From Firmicutes bacterium UBA4981 (GTDB taxonomy: Bacteria; Bacillota; SHA-98; UBA4971), in the NCBI GenBank assembly GCA_002398515.1, contig DGZL01000119.1, positions 2,834 to 34,792 of the forward strand: a stretch of 31,959 nucleotides of DNA. The letters are read 5' to 3'. Shown one piece after another: positions 24,662 through 31,959 of this stretch. The notes below the pieces were generated by a model. It did no database searches, had not been told where the DNA came from, and saw nothing but the letters and a program-made list of their open reading frames with translations. The position numbers and the translations under genes are program-made. Position 1 is the stretch's first letter, and the number at the start of each line of letters is the position of its first letter.

Positions 24662-26593
24662 ATGGTAGGGGAGGTTCTCGGTGAGAGATATAAGATACTC
24701 TCTAAGTTGGGTTCAGGTGGGATGGCAGAGGTATATAAAGCTCACTGCCAAATTCTGAACCGAACAGTCGCGATAAAAGTCCTAAGACCCCAATTTGCGT
24801 CAAACGAAGAGTTTGTTGAGCGGTTTCGCAGGGAAGCTCAGGCTGCCGCAGGTCTTTCACACCCCAATATTGTCAGCATATATGACGTAGGCAAAGACGA
24901 AGAACGCTACTATATTGTAATGGAGTATGTAAGAGGCACAAGCCTCAAAGAGGCTATTCGCAGATCCGGCCATTTACCGCCGCAGAGAGCTGCCCGAATA
25001 GCCTGGCAAATTCTAGCTGCATTACAGCATGCTCACGAAAACGGAATTGTGCATAGGGATATTAAGCCCCATAATGTCATGGTCACTTCAGACGAAAGAG
25101 TGAAAGTAACGGATTTCGGTATCGCAAGGGCGCTGAGCGCGTCAACTCTGACTGACACCGGAACGATAATCGGAACGGTAAACTACTTTTCACCGGAACA
25201 GGCTCGAGGCGAAGCAGTGGAAGCGCAATCTGATATCTACTCTTCTGGCGTTGTCCTGTATGAGATGTTGACAGGCACTGTGCCTTTTAGGGGTGAAAGT
25301 CCTATCTCCATAGCCCTGCAGCACCTCGAGACTTCTGTGACCCCTCCTACAGAGCTTAATGCGACAATCCCCGGGGGTCTCGAACGGATAGTTCTCAAAG
25401 CCCTGGAGAAGAATCCTTCCCGGCGTTATCAAGACGCGAGACATATGATGCGAGCTTTAGAACCATATGCTTTCCCCGGCAACGACTATGATACTATCAA
25501 TGATGATATTCATATGGATGGTGACACTACTCTTACGGATCTGACTGCACAGGTCCTATCATCTCCGTCGGATCCCGGGGCTGACATGGAGGAGACTCAG
25601 GTGAGACGTAAACCCAAGAACAGCAATCGGCGACGCACTGTCTTTGTGACCTTGTTCCTTGTTCTTGCTCTGCTTGCGCTTGCAGCCGGTATCATTTTCA
25701 TGTTACCTGAATGGCTTTATGTGGAAGAAGTGAGAGTGCCGGATTTCACAGGAAAGACTCTTGAAGAAGCTGAGATCCTTGCAGGCAAAGCACATGTACG
25801 GCTTGACTCCCCTGACAAGCGCTATGATGAGACCATTCCGGCGAATCGCGTGGTATCTCAGCGTCCTGCCGCCTACGAGAGGGTGAAAATGAACAGCAAA
25901 GTCACCCTAGTGGTAAGTCTGGGAAAAGAGATCGTAGAAATGCCGGATCTCCTGGGGATGGATCTTCGTGAAGCCCTACTGGAACTGGAGAGGCTGGAAC
26001 TCGAACCAGGCGCCCAGTCCAGGGATTACAGTGATGAGGTAGAAGCCAATAAAGTGGCCTCTCAGTCTCCTGCTGCAGGAGTCCAAGTGGAAAAGGGTTC
26101 CATGGTGGAAATCGTCTTAAGTGACGGACCTGAACCGTTATTGGTAACAATCCAGGATTTTCGAGGTATGAATATGGCCCAAGCTGAGTCCCTCCTGACT
26201 GTCTCAGGTTTGGTTAAGGGGCGAGTAACTGAGGAAGTTCGGGAAGGGGCAGAGCCCGGAATCATAGTCAGTCAGTGGCCTGAGCCCGGGCAACTTGTCA
26301 CACTGGGCTCAGCTGTAGATTTCGTCGTAGGCAAAGGTCAAGACACTTCGTCTCTTCTTGACGCAATTACGCCTATCTCAAGTCTGGTCACTATTGTAGT
26401 CCCTCCCGGCACAGACTTACAGGAGGTCAAAATCCGTATCAATGACTATTATGGTGAAAGGGACTATTACGTAGGTATGCATACCCCGGGCGAGCGCATT
26501 GAGAAGCAAATCAATGCATGGGGCCGGAAGATGAGAATCAGGGTCTACATCGGGGGAGTCCTGTATAGGGACGAATCCGTTCCCAAAGGATAA
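24662..26593 (+). CDS. prkC: PASTA-domain serine/threonine protein kinase
   Basis: A 643-residue membrane kinase. The cytoplasmic kinase domain has GSGGMAEVYKA (glycine loop), the catalytic Lys in VAIKVLR, HRDIKPHNVMV, the DFG in VTDFGIAR and an activation-loop TGTIIGTVNYFSPEQ. A membrane helix lies near 326-346, followed by three PASTA repeats (starting near VRVPDFTGK, VEMPDLLGM and VTIQDFRGM). The final 80 residues (about 560-643) form a further beta-rich domain not resolved to a family. PASTA domains bind muropeptides or lipid II and link cell-wall state to phosphorylation. ATG 24662 has GAGGTG at 24651-24656. Confidence 0.94.
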   Translation: MVGEVLGERYKILSKLGSGGMAEVYKAHCQILNRTVAIKVLRPQFASNEEFVERFRREAQAAAGLSHPNIVSIYDVGKDEERYYIVMEYVRGTSLKEAIRRSGHLPPQRAARIAWQILAALQHAHENGIVHRDIKPHNVMVTSDERVKVTDFGIARALSASTLTDTGTIIGTVNYFSPEQARGEAVEAQSDIYSSGVVLYEMLTGTVPFRGESPISIALQHLETSVTPPTELNATIPGGLERIVLKALEKNPSRRYQDARHMMRALEPYAFPGNDYDTINDDIHMDGDTTLTDLTAQVLSSPSDPGADMEETQVRRKPKNSNRRRTVFVTLFLVLALLALAAGIIFMLPEWLYVEEVRVPDFTGKTLEEAEILAGKAHVRLDSPDKRYDETIPANRVVSQRPAAYERVKMNSKVTLVVSLGKEIVEMPDLLGMDLREALLELERLELEPGAQSRDYSDEVEANKVASQSPAAGVQVEKGSMVEIVLSDGPEPLLVTIQDFRGMNMAQAESLLTVSGLVKGRVTEEVREGAEPGIIVSQWPEPGQLVTLGSAVDFVVGKGQDTSSLLDAITPISSLVTIVVPPGTDLQEVKIRINDYYGERDYYVGMHTPGERIEKQINAWGRKMRIRVYIGGVLYRDESVPKG

Positions 26594-26609
26594 CAGGGGG
26601 ACGGTGTGG

Positions 26610-27497
26610 ATGCCGGAAGGACGTGTTGTTAAGGCATATTCAGGCCATTACTTTGTCAGCCACGAAGATGCGGTTGTTGACTGCAAGATACGGGGCAGGC
26701 TCCAGAAGGAGGACAAGGATGTTCTCGTAGGAGACATAGTCTCATTCACTTTTACCTGTCCGGATGGCCTGTACGGAGTCATTGAGGATGTCCTCCCACG
26801 AAAAACACGCCTCTTAAGGCCCCCTGTGGCAAATGTAGATCAAGCTGTCATTGTTGTGGCATGCTGTGAACCGTCTCCTGATCTGGAATTGCTTGACAGA
26901 ATCCTTACAGCAGTTGAGGCAGACTCTCTGGACATTGTGATATGCTTCAACAAGATTGACCTGGTGAGTAGGTACGCTGCGGATAAACTGGCTAAGCCAT
27001 ATAGAAACGCAGGATATGATACGGTAAAGGTAAGTGCCAGAGCAGGTTGGGGAATCACGAGATTACGAAAAGCGCTTTCCGGGAAGCTCTCGGTGTTCGC
27101 AGGGCCGTCAGGTGTGGGGAAATCGGCGCTTCTTAATGCCTTAGAGCCCGGACTGAGACTTGAAACAGGGGAAGTAAGCGCGAGAACCGGCCGTGGCAGA
27201 CACACCACTCGATACTCGCACCTTCTCAAGATCGAGCCCGCCGGCTATGTAGCTGATACTCCCGGATTCTCCAAATTGGGGCTTGATAGAATTGGCAGTA
27301 GAGCCCTTGGTTATCTATTCCCCGAATTCAGAATACCCATGAAAGACTGCAAGTTCTCTACGTGTGTTCATCATAAAGAGCCTGACTGTGGTGTGAAGGA
27401 AGCTGTAGAAGCAGGCCATATCTCTGAATTTCGATACGGCCACTATGTGAAACTTCTGCTTGAAGCGACAGAAAGAGAAAGGAGGAGAGGCAGATGA
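26610..27497 (+). CDS. rsgA: Ribosome small-subunit GTPase RsgA
   Basis: A 295-residue circularly permuted GTPase with an N-terminal OB domain (MPEGRVVKAYSGHYFV start), NKIDL (G4), then GPSGVGKSALL (G1), the RGRHTTR switch segment and DTPGF (G3), and a C-terminal zinc finger CKFSTCVHHKEPDC. RsgA acts in late 30S subunit maturation. GTG 26604 is also in frame, but GGGGGA at 26596-26601 is only two bases from it and correctly spaced for ATG 26610, which also matches the family start. Its stop overlaps the rpe start by 4 bases (ATGA). Confidence 0.95.
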   Translation: MPEGRVVKAYSGHYFVSHEDAVVDCKIRGRLQKEDKDVLVGDIVSFTFTCPDGLYGVIEDVLPRKTRLLRPPVANVDQAVIVVACCEPSPDLELLDRILTAVEADSLDIVICFNKIDLVSRYAADKLAKPYRNAGYDTVKVSARAGWGITRLRKALSGKLSVFAGPSGVGKSALLNALEPGLRLETGEVSARTGRGRHTTRYSHLLKIEPAGYVADTPGFSKLGLDRIGSRALGYLFPEFRIPMKDCKFSTCVHHKEPDCGVKEAVEAGHISEFRYGHYVKLLLEATERERRRGR

Positions 27498-28159
27498 CAA
27501 TCAAGATTGCTCCGTCAATACTCTCAGCGAATTTCGCGAACCTGGCTGAGTCAATAGAAAGTGTCGGAAGTGCTGATTTTCTCCACGTAGATGTAATGGA
27601 CGGCCATTTTGTTCCCAACTTATCCATGGGTCCGCGTGTGGTGAGAGACCTTCGAAAAACAACTGACATTCCTCTGGATGTCCACCTTATGATAGAAAAC
27701 CCTGAACTCTATGTTGAGGCTTTTGCTGAGGCAGGCAGCTCAGTAATTACAGTTCACGCAGAAGCTTCCTGCCATCTCCATAGGACTATCCGGGCTATCA
27801 GAGATGCCGGATGCTCACCCGGAGTCGCGCTTTGCCCTGCAACCCCGGTTGTCATGATAGAGCATATCATTGACATGGTAGATCTGGTGCTTGTTATGAC
27901 AGTGAATCCTGGATTCGGCGGACAGACCTTCATATCTGAAATTGTACCCAAGATTAGAAAGGTCAGGGAAATGGTGGACCGGGCAGGACGGGACATTGAA
28001 ATAGAAGTTGACGGCGGAATCAACGATATCACTGCTCCCGTAGTGGCGGAAGCCGGAGCCGATGTCCTGGTCGCCGGTAGTTACATCTTTGAACATGATA
28101 CACCTGGGGAGAAAGTAGAACTTCTTCGTAGCGTGTGTCGTACTATAAGCTCCGTATGA
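27494..28159 (+). CDS. rpe: Ribulose-phosphate 3-epimerase
   Basis: A 221-residue TIM-barrel epimerase that interconverts ribulose 5-phosphate and xylulose 5-phosphate in the pentose phosphate pathway. Motifs: IAPSILSANFANL at the start, HVDVMDGHFVPNLSMGP with the catalytic Asp and metal His, DVHLMIENPE, MTVNPGFGGQTFI, and EVDGGIND with the second catalytic Asp. Starts in a 4-base overlap with rsgA and has AGGAGAGG at 27481-27488. It is the last gene before a terminator. Confidence 0.96.
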   Translation: MTIKIAPSILSANFANLAESIESVGSADFLHVDVMDGHFVPNLSMGPRVVRDLRKTTDIPLDVHLMIENPELYVEAFAEAGSSVITVHAEASCHLHRTIRAIRDAGCSPGVALCPATPVVMIEHIIDMVDLVLVMTVNPGFGGQTFISEIVPKIRKVREMVDRAGRDIEIEVDGGINDITAPVVAEAGADVLVAGSYIFEHDTPGEKVELLRSVCRTISSV

Positions 28160-28204
28160 ACAAGAGAACCACCTGATTGCAATTCCTATGTTTACCTGAT
28201 GTTT

Positions 28205-28228
28205 GCCCTCGATGAGTCGAGGGCTTTA
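28205..28228 (+). terminator. Rho-independent terminator after rpe
   Basis: An eight-base-pair perfect stem, GCCCTCGA (28205-28212) with TCGAGGGC (28217-28224), a four-base loop and a TTTA start of tail. It ends the rlmN-rpe transcription unit. The tail runs into the promoter of the next gene. Confidence 0.85.
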
Positions 28229-28237
28229 TGTTATAAT
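28229..28237 (+). promoter_or_regulatory. Extended -10 promoter element for the FtsH-like operon
   Basis: TGTTATAAT fits the extended -10 consensus TGnTATAAT exactly. No -35 of good quality is needed with an extended -10 and none is seen. It sits five bases after the terminator stem and about 35 bases before the next start codon. Confidence 0.6.
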
Positions 28238-28271
28238 TCAGACAATCCTACAGAAGGGAGAGGGGAAGGGA

Positions 28272-28853
28272 TTGCAACTGTTGGGGCTTGATATCAGGCG
28301 AATTGCTATAGTATTCATCATCACAGTCGTGGCGCTCTATGGAGTACGCACTGCAAATTACAGTCTAAAAGTAAGGAGGCCCCTCCATCAGTTCTTTACG
28401 CAGCAGGCCGAGGTTATGGACTATACCTTTTCTGAGTGTGCAGAAGGTCTGTGCGTAAGCGTAGACCTTGACAATGTCCAGGACATACAGTCTGAATATG
28501 CTCAACTTTGGGCAGGCATTGAAGAGGCTACCGGCAGAATGCCCGCTGTCCTCAATGTAACGGATAGGCGTGATAAGGGGCTGGAAGAGACGTTCCGTTG
28601 TATGCGTATTCATGTCGAGGAGGCGCTGGCGAGAGGGAGTTTCTATGCTATGTCCCAAGCAATAGATGAACAAGCGAAAGAAGCGGGACTGGAAAGATGG
28701 AGCGTGGGAGTAGACGGAGACTACGTGTACGTGCAGTTGCACAAAGGAGAAAGCTATCTATATGAAGTTATCCCAAGAGGCACTCGCTCAAAGGAGCATT
28801 CACCCATGACTCTTTCTACTCCGCAATCTGCGCTCACACGCAAAACTTCCTAG
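28272..28853 (+). CDS. One-TM extracytoplasmic protein of unknown function
   Basis: A 193-residue protein with a short N-terminus, one membrane helix (about 10-25) and an extracytoplasmic domain. No family is recognised. The domain has a cysteine pair (Cys56 and Cys61 in SECAEGLC) that could form a disulfide, a mixed alpha/beta composition and a polar C-terminal tail. The open frame runs back to 28203, but that would begin in the terminator and promoter; TTG 28272 with GGGAGAGGGG at 28256-28265 is preferred. It is followed after 32 bases by the FtsH-like protease gene, so it may be its membrane partner or substrate adaptor; this is inference from position. Confidence 0.7.
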   Translation: MQLLGLDIRRIAIVFIITVVALYGVRTANYSLKVRRPLHQFFTQQAEVMDYTFSECAEGLCVSVDLDNVQDIQSEYAQLWAGIEEATGRMPAVLNVTDRRDKGLEETFRCMRIHVEEALARGSFYAMSQAIDEQAKEAGLERWSVGVDGDYVYVQLHKGESYLYEVIPRGTRSKEHSPMTLSTPQSALTRKTS

Positions 28854-28885
28854 ACTCGACGCCAAGAAAGGATGAGAGGAATACC

Positions 28886-30388
28886 ATGGCAAAGGAGATT
28901 GGAATTGGGGTGGCCCTTGCCGGAATTCTGTTCCTGGCTGCCTCAGGTTACGATATGACCCTATTTCTCTTGCTTGCGATATTCGGTGCAGCCATGTGGT
29001 TTATCCGATCCGGGTCTCAGCTGGGAAAGCGCTTTCAGATTATCGGAGGGAACAAGCAGGATCAGGGAAACACAAAGGTTTCTTTTGAAGGTATCGGCGG
29101 ACAGGAAGTGGCTAAGCGCGAACTCCTGGAGGCTTTGGAGTTCATCGTCGATTCTGAACGCTCGCGAAAGCTGGGAATCAGACCCCTCAGGGGAATCTTA
29201 TTGACAGGCCCTCCGGGTACAGGGAAGACCCTCCTGGCCAAGGCTGCTGCCAACCACACAAAGAGCGTTTTTGTGGCATCGTCAGGATCAGAGTTTATTG
29301 AGATGTATGCAGGCGTAGGCGCCCAACGGGTACGCCAATTATTCTCTACTGCAAGATCTTCCGCATTACGTGAGGGCCGTGACTCTGCAATGATATTCAT
29401 AGATGAAATAGAGGTCCTCGGAGGAAAACGCGGGAGACATAGCAGTCATCTGGAATATGATCAGACTCTTAATCAACTGCTTGTGGAGATGGACGGAATA
29501 AACCCGTATGACGATGTCAGATTGCTTGTAATGGCCGCTACTAACAGGGCGGATCTACTTGATCCCGCTCTTACCAGGCCCGGAAGATTCGATCGCATAG
29601 TGCGAGTGGATCTCCCTGATCGACAAGGTAGGCTTCACATACTGGAGATTCACTCCAAAGGGAAGCCATTTGAAGATAATGTGGACCTTGATGAAATTGC
29701 CAGGGACACGCTGGGATTCTCCGGGGCTCACCTTGAGAACCTGGTGAACGAGGCTGCCATCTTGTCAATGCGAAAAACGAAAACCACCATAGGTCAGGAT
29801 GAACTGAGGGAAGCCATAGACAAAGTGATTATGGGAGAGAGACTGGATCGTCGTCCCACAGAAGAAGAAATGAATAGAATAGCTCATCATGAGGTAGGCC
29901 ATGGGATAGTCAGCGAAGTGTTGCGGCCCGGATCAGTATCAACCATTACTGTAATGTCTAGAGGCCAAGCTCTTGGTTATACAAGACATTCCCAAGAAGA
30001 AGACTACCATCTCTATACCTGCAGTTACCTGGAAGAGCAGATAGCCATACTTCTGGCAGGCTCAGTCTCTGAAGAACTCGTGTTTGGATCAAAATCCACA
30101 GGTTCATCCAATGACTTTGAGCAGGCCTTGGAGATTTCGCGCACACTTATCAGCACAGGGATGTCCGAGGCCGGAATTGTCAGTGTTGACGAGCTCCCGA
30201 AGCAGGTCTACTATGAGACAGTAAGCAGTATTCTCAAGGCTCAAGAGCAAAGGGCGAGAATGCTTCTGGAATCCAAACTAAGTGTTCTTAAGGAAATCAG
30301 CGCCCATATAATCGAGATTGAAAGGATTGAAGGCGAAGACTTCCGAAGAATGCTCGGCACAGAAGACGCGTGTATGAAAGCAAGCTAG
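28886..30388 (+). CDS. Compact FtsH-like AAA+ metalloprotease
   Basis: A 500-residue protein with two closely spaced membrane helices (about 5-20 and 24-40), then an AAA+ domain (about 66-260) and an M41 protease domain (about 325-490). Walker A is GPPGTGKT (108-115), Walker B IFIDEIE (170-176), arginine fingers in TRPGRFDR (230-237), protease zinc motif HEVGH (335-339) and the third ligand Asp410 in SSNDFE. All catalytic residues are therefore present. The large periplasmic domain of canonical FtsH (about 600-650 residues) is absent, and the pore motif reads YAGVG where FtsH has FVGVG. It is probably a specialised paralogue; the housekeeping FtsH would be elsewhere. Confidence 0.88.
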   Translation: MAKEIGIGVALAGILFLAASGYDMTLFLLLAIFGAAMWFIRSGSQLGKRFQIIGGNKQDQGNTKVSFEGIGGQEVAKRELLEALEFIVDSERSRKLGIRPLRGILLTGPPGTGKTLLAKAAANHTKSVFVASSGSEFIEMYAGVGAQRVRQLFSTARSSALREGRDSAMIFIDEIEVLGGKRGRHSSHLEYDQTLNQLLVEMDGINPYDDVRLLVMAATNRADLLDPALTRPGRFDRIVRVDLPDRQGRLHILEIHSKGKPFEDNVDLDEIARDTLGFSGAHLENLVNEAAILSMRKTKTTIGQDELREAIDKVIMGERLDRRPTEEEMNRIAHHEVGHGIVSEVLRPGSVSTITVMSRGQALGYTRHSQEEDYHLYTCSYLEEQIAILLAGSVSEELVFGSKSTGSSNDFEQALEISRTLISTGMSEAGIVSVDELPKQVYYETVSSILKAQEQRARMLLESKLSVLKEISAHIIEIERIEGEDFRRMLGTEDACMKAS

Positions 30389-30454
30389 TTAAGTCATTCC
30401 GCATTTTCACGTCATATTAGAGCAATGCCTCTTTATTCAGATGCCTGCTGAATC

Positions 30455-30487
30455 GGGGGCGTCCTCAACACAAGCGAAGACGCCCCT
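30455..30487 (+). terminator. Hairpin downstream of the FtsH-like gene
   Basis: GGGGCGTC (30456-30463) pairs perfectly with GACGCCCC (30479-30486) around a 15-base loop. No T tract follows, so it may be a terminator of another type, a stability element or a leader structure of cinA. Confidence 0.45.
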
Positions 30488-30544
30488 CAACAAGAGGCCG
30501 TAACCGATCCGATAATAGGGCCATACCGGGGAGGGCATTTTGGC

Positions 30545-31789
30545 TTGATTGCAGAAATTTTGATGATTGGCACTGAATTACTCCTTGGACACGTTGTGGA
30601 CACAAACTCTGCTTACATTGGCCGCAAGCTGGCCGGAATCGGAATCAACCTTTACCACAAAGCCGCGGTCGGAGACAACAGACTAAGGGCTACGGCTGCA
30701 CTGCGTGAAGCCCTCAACCGGGCGGATCTCGTGATTGTCACCGGCGGACTCGGCCCGACTGAAGATGACATAACCCGCGAGGTAGTTTCCGAGGTCTTCG
30801 GCGTGCGACAGATCCATTCCGATGAGGCAATGGCACATGCTTTGTCATTGCTAAACAGATGGGGGCATCAAGACCGGGCAAGCCTAAGACGTCTGGCACA
30901 AGTCCCCGACGGCGCAACTATAATACCGAACCCCCGTGGTACAGCATGTGGTTTGATAGTAGAGAAAATGGGCAAGCACGTGATCTGTCTTCCGGGTGTA
31001 CCGGGAGAAATGGAAGCCATGATGGATCTCTCCGTCATTCCTTACTTGACACGTCTTGAAGGTGAAGGCCGGACAATCTCCTCCAGGACTCTCCGAATCT
31101 GTGGTCCCGGGGAAGCTGAGATCGAGGATAGGATAAGGCATCTTCTTCACGGAAAATCCAATCCGACCATAGCTCCGCTGGTGTCATTGGGTGAAGTTAT
31201 GTTAAGAATAACTGCAAAAGCTTCTTCACCAGGAGAAGCCGGCGCAATGATTGATCGAGTCGAAACCGAGTTGCGAGAGTGCCTGGGGCATGATATCTAT
31301 GGAACCGGAGACGATGAAATTCAGCATAGCGTAGTAAGACTTCTCAAGGAACGGAATTTCACATGTGCAGTGGCAGAATCGGTTACCGGAGGGCTTATCT
31401 CCCACAAACTCACTGAAGTGCCCGGCTGCTCTAGAGTATTGGGTCTTGCGGTGACAAGTTACAGTAATAACGCAAAAATCAAGGTTCTGGACGTCCCCTG
31501 TGCCGATGTGGAGCGATATGGAGTAGTGAGCAGAGAGGTCGCTCTTCGAATGGCAAGGGGGATTCTTTCCCTCTCCGGAGCGGACGTATCGATTTCTACG
31601 ACAGGTGTGGCAGGTCCTGCAAGGGATGAGCATATGCATAGCATAGGGCTTGTTTTCATAGGACTGGCCTGGAAACACGGGATTACGTGCGGACGTTTTC
31701 AGTTTTTCGGAACGCGCAGTGAGATAAAAGAAAGAGCAGCTAAGAGAAGCTTGGACATTCTTCGCAGACACTTGTTGCGTCATCATTAA
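30545..31789 (+). CDS. cinA: CinA: competence/damage-inducible protein with NMN amidohydrolase domain
   Basis: A 414-residue two-domain protein. The N-terminal MoCF-type domain (about 1-170) has MIGTELLLGHVVDTNSAYIG and VTGGLGPTEDDITREVV; the C-terminal CinA/PncC domain (about 260-414) has AVAESVTGGLISHKLTEVPG and STTGVAGPA, with the catalytic Ser in ESVTGG. The family deamidates nicotinamide mononucleotide in pyridine-nucleotide recycling, and the N-terminal domain hydrolyses ADP-ribose in some members. TTG 30545 has GGGGAGGGC at 30529-30537. In many Bacillota cinA is followed by thpR and recA, which fits the partial gene at the window edge. Confidence 0.94.
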   Translation: MIAEILMIGTELLLGHVVDTNSAYIGRKLAGIGINLYHKAAVGDNRLRATAALREALNRADLVIVTGGLGPTEDDITREVVSEVFGVRQIHSDEAMAHALSLLNRWGHQDRASLRRLAQVPDGATIIPNPRGTACGLIVEKMGKHVICLPGVPGEMEAMMDLSVIPYLTRLEGEGRTISSRTLRICGPGEAEIEDRIRHLLHGKSNPTIAPLVSLGEVMLRITAKASSPGEAGAMIDRVETELRECLGHDIYGTGDDEIQHSVVRLLKERNFTCAVAESVTGGLISHKLTEVPGCSRVLGLAVTSYSNNAKIKVLDVPCADVERYGVVSREVALRMARGILSLSGADVSISTTGVAGPARDEHMHSIGLVFIGLAWKHGITCGRFQFFGTRSEIKERAAKRSLDILRRHLLRHH

Positions 31790-31869
31790 GTAGGAACTTG
31801 TAATGAGATAAGGATGGTACAAGAAGGCAATATCGGATATTTATAGAATCATGTTCTTAAGGCAAACAG

Positions 31870-31888
31870 AAGGACGAAGAGTCCTTTT
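31870..31888 (+). terminator. Weak terminator hairpin after cinA
   Basis: AAGGAC (31870-31875) pairs with GTCCTT (31881-31886) with a five-base loop, and T residues follow (31885-31888). The stem is only six pairs, so termination would be partial at most. Confidence 0.4.
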
Positions 31889-31930
31889 GTGTTCTATTCA
31901 CACAACCTACATTGAACTGGAGGCCTAATA

Positions 31931-31959
31931 GTGGATACTGTTCGATGCTTTGTTGCAGT
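31931..31959 (+). CDS. thpR: Start of probable RNA 2',3'-cyclic phosphodiesterase ThpR (partial)
   Basis: The window ends nine codons into a frame starting GTG 31931, with TGGAGG at 31918-31923. The visible residues DTVRCFVAV resemble the RxFVAI start of ThpR/LigT 2H phosphoesterases, and thpR commonly follows cinA in Bacillota. Only the first residues are visible, so the call rests on this start and gene order. Confidence 0.5.

Noticed and set aside
28203..28271. Upstream start of the one-TM protein
   Set aside because: It falls inside the rpe terminator and the -10 element.
31226..31822. 198-residue minus-strand open frame inside cinA
   Set aside because: Antisense to the conserved PncC domain of CinA; no family motifs.
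1..31959. CRISPR array, insertion sequence or prophage
   Set aside because: No regularly spaced direct repeats, transposase, integrase or phage structural genes were seen.

Overview
The window is about 32 kb of densely packed, mostly plus-strand bacterial chromosome. Neighbour order (rlmN, PP2C phosphatase, PASTA kinase, rsgA, rpe; cinA followed by a ThpR-like start), purine-rich ribosome binding sites and frequent GTG/TTG starts point to a Bacillota (Firmicutes) lineage. An exbB-exbD-tonB cluster, followed by a secreted cohesin-type protein and an SLH/coiled-coil protein with a hydrophobic C-terminus, indicates a cell with an outer membrane. The best reading is a deep-branching diderm Bacillota, probably anaerobic and using amino acids and nucleosides. 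The exact lineage cannot be named from this sequence alone.

Region 1 (1-6000): a PHP-domain phosphoesterase; a membrane protein with an alkaline-phosphatase-superfamily domain that has lost most of its active site; a shortened M20 peptidase that has also lost catalytic residues; a fusion of an adenylate-kinase-like P-loop domain to a nucleoside 2-deoxyribosyltransferase-like domain; and a membrane PAS-GGDEF diguanylate cyclase. Region 2 (6000-11800): a lone minus-strand gene for only the N-terminal domain of ATP synthase delta, then a D-amino-acid/branched-chain type aminotransferase, a HAD hydrolase, a diacylglycerol-kinase-family lipid kinase, RimO and a glutamate dehydrogenase.

Region 3 (11800-16700): a complete BMP-type nucleoside ABC importer (binding protein, double ATPase, two permeases), with a hairpin between the binding protein and the ATPase and a clear terminator at the end. 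Region 4 (16750-22110): an envelope operon with a TATAAT promoter element: ExbB, ExbD, TonB, a cohesin-domain surface protein, and an Omp-alpha-like SLH/coiled-coil protein. Region 5 (22105-28230): a minus-strand histidine phosphatase, then divergently rlmN, PP2C phosphatase, PASTA kinase, rsgA and rpe, closed by a strong terminator.

Region 6 (28229-31959): an extended -10 promoter overlapping the terminator tail, a one-TM protein of unknown function, a compact FtsH-like AAA+ protease lacking the periplasmic domain, CinA, and the first codons of what looks like thpR. Several ORFs start well inside their maximal open frame; the starts listed were chosen from ribosome binding sites and family N-termini. 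No tRNA, rRNA, CRISPR array, insertion sequence or prophage was seen, and no gene-free stretch exceeds 300 bases.
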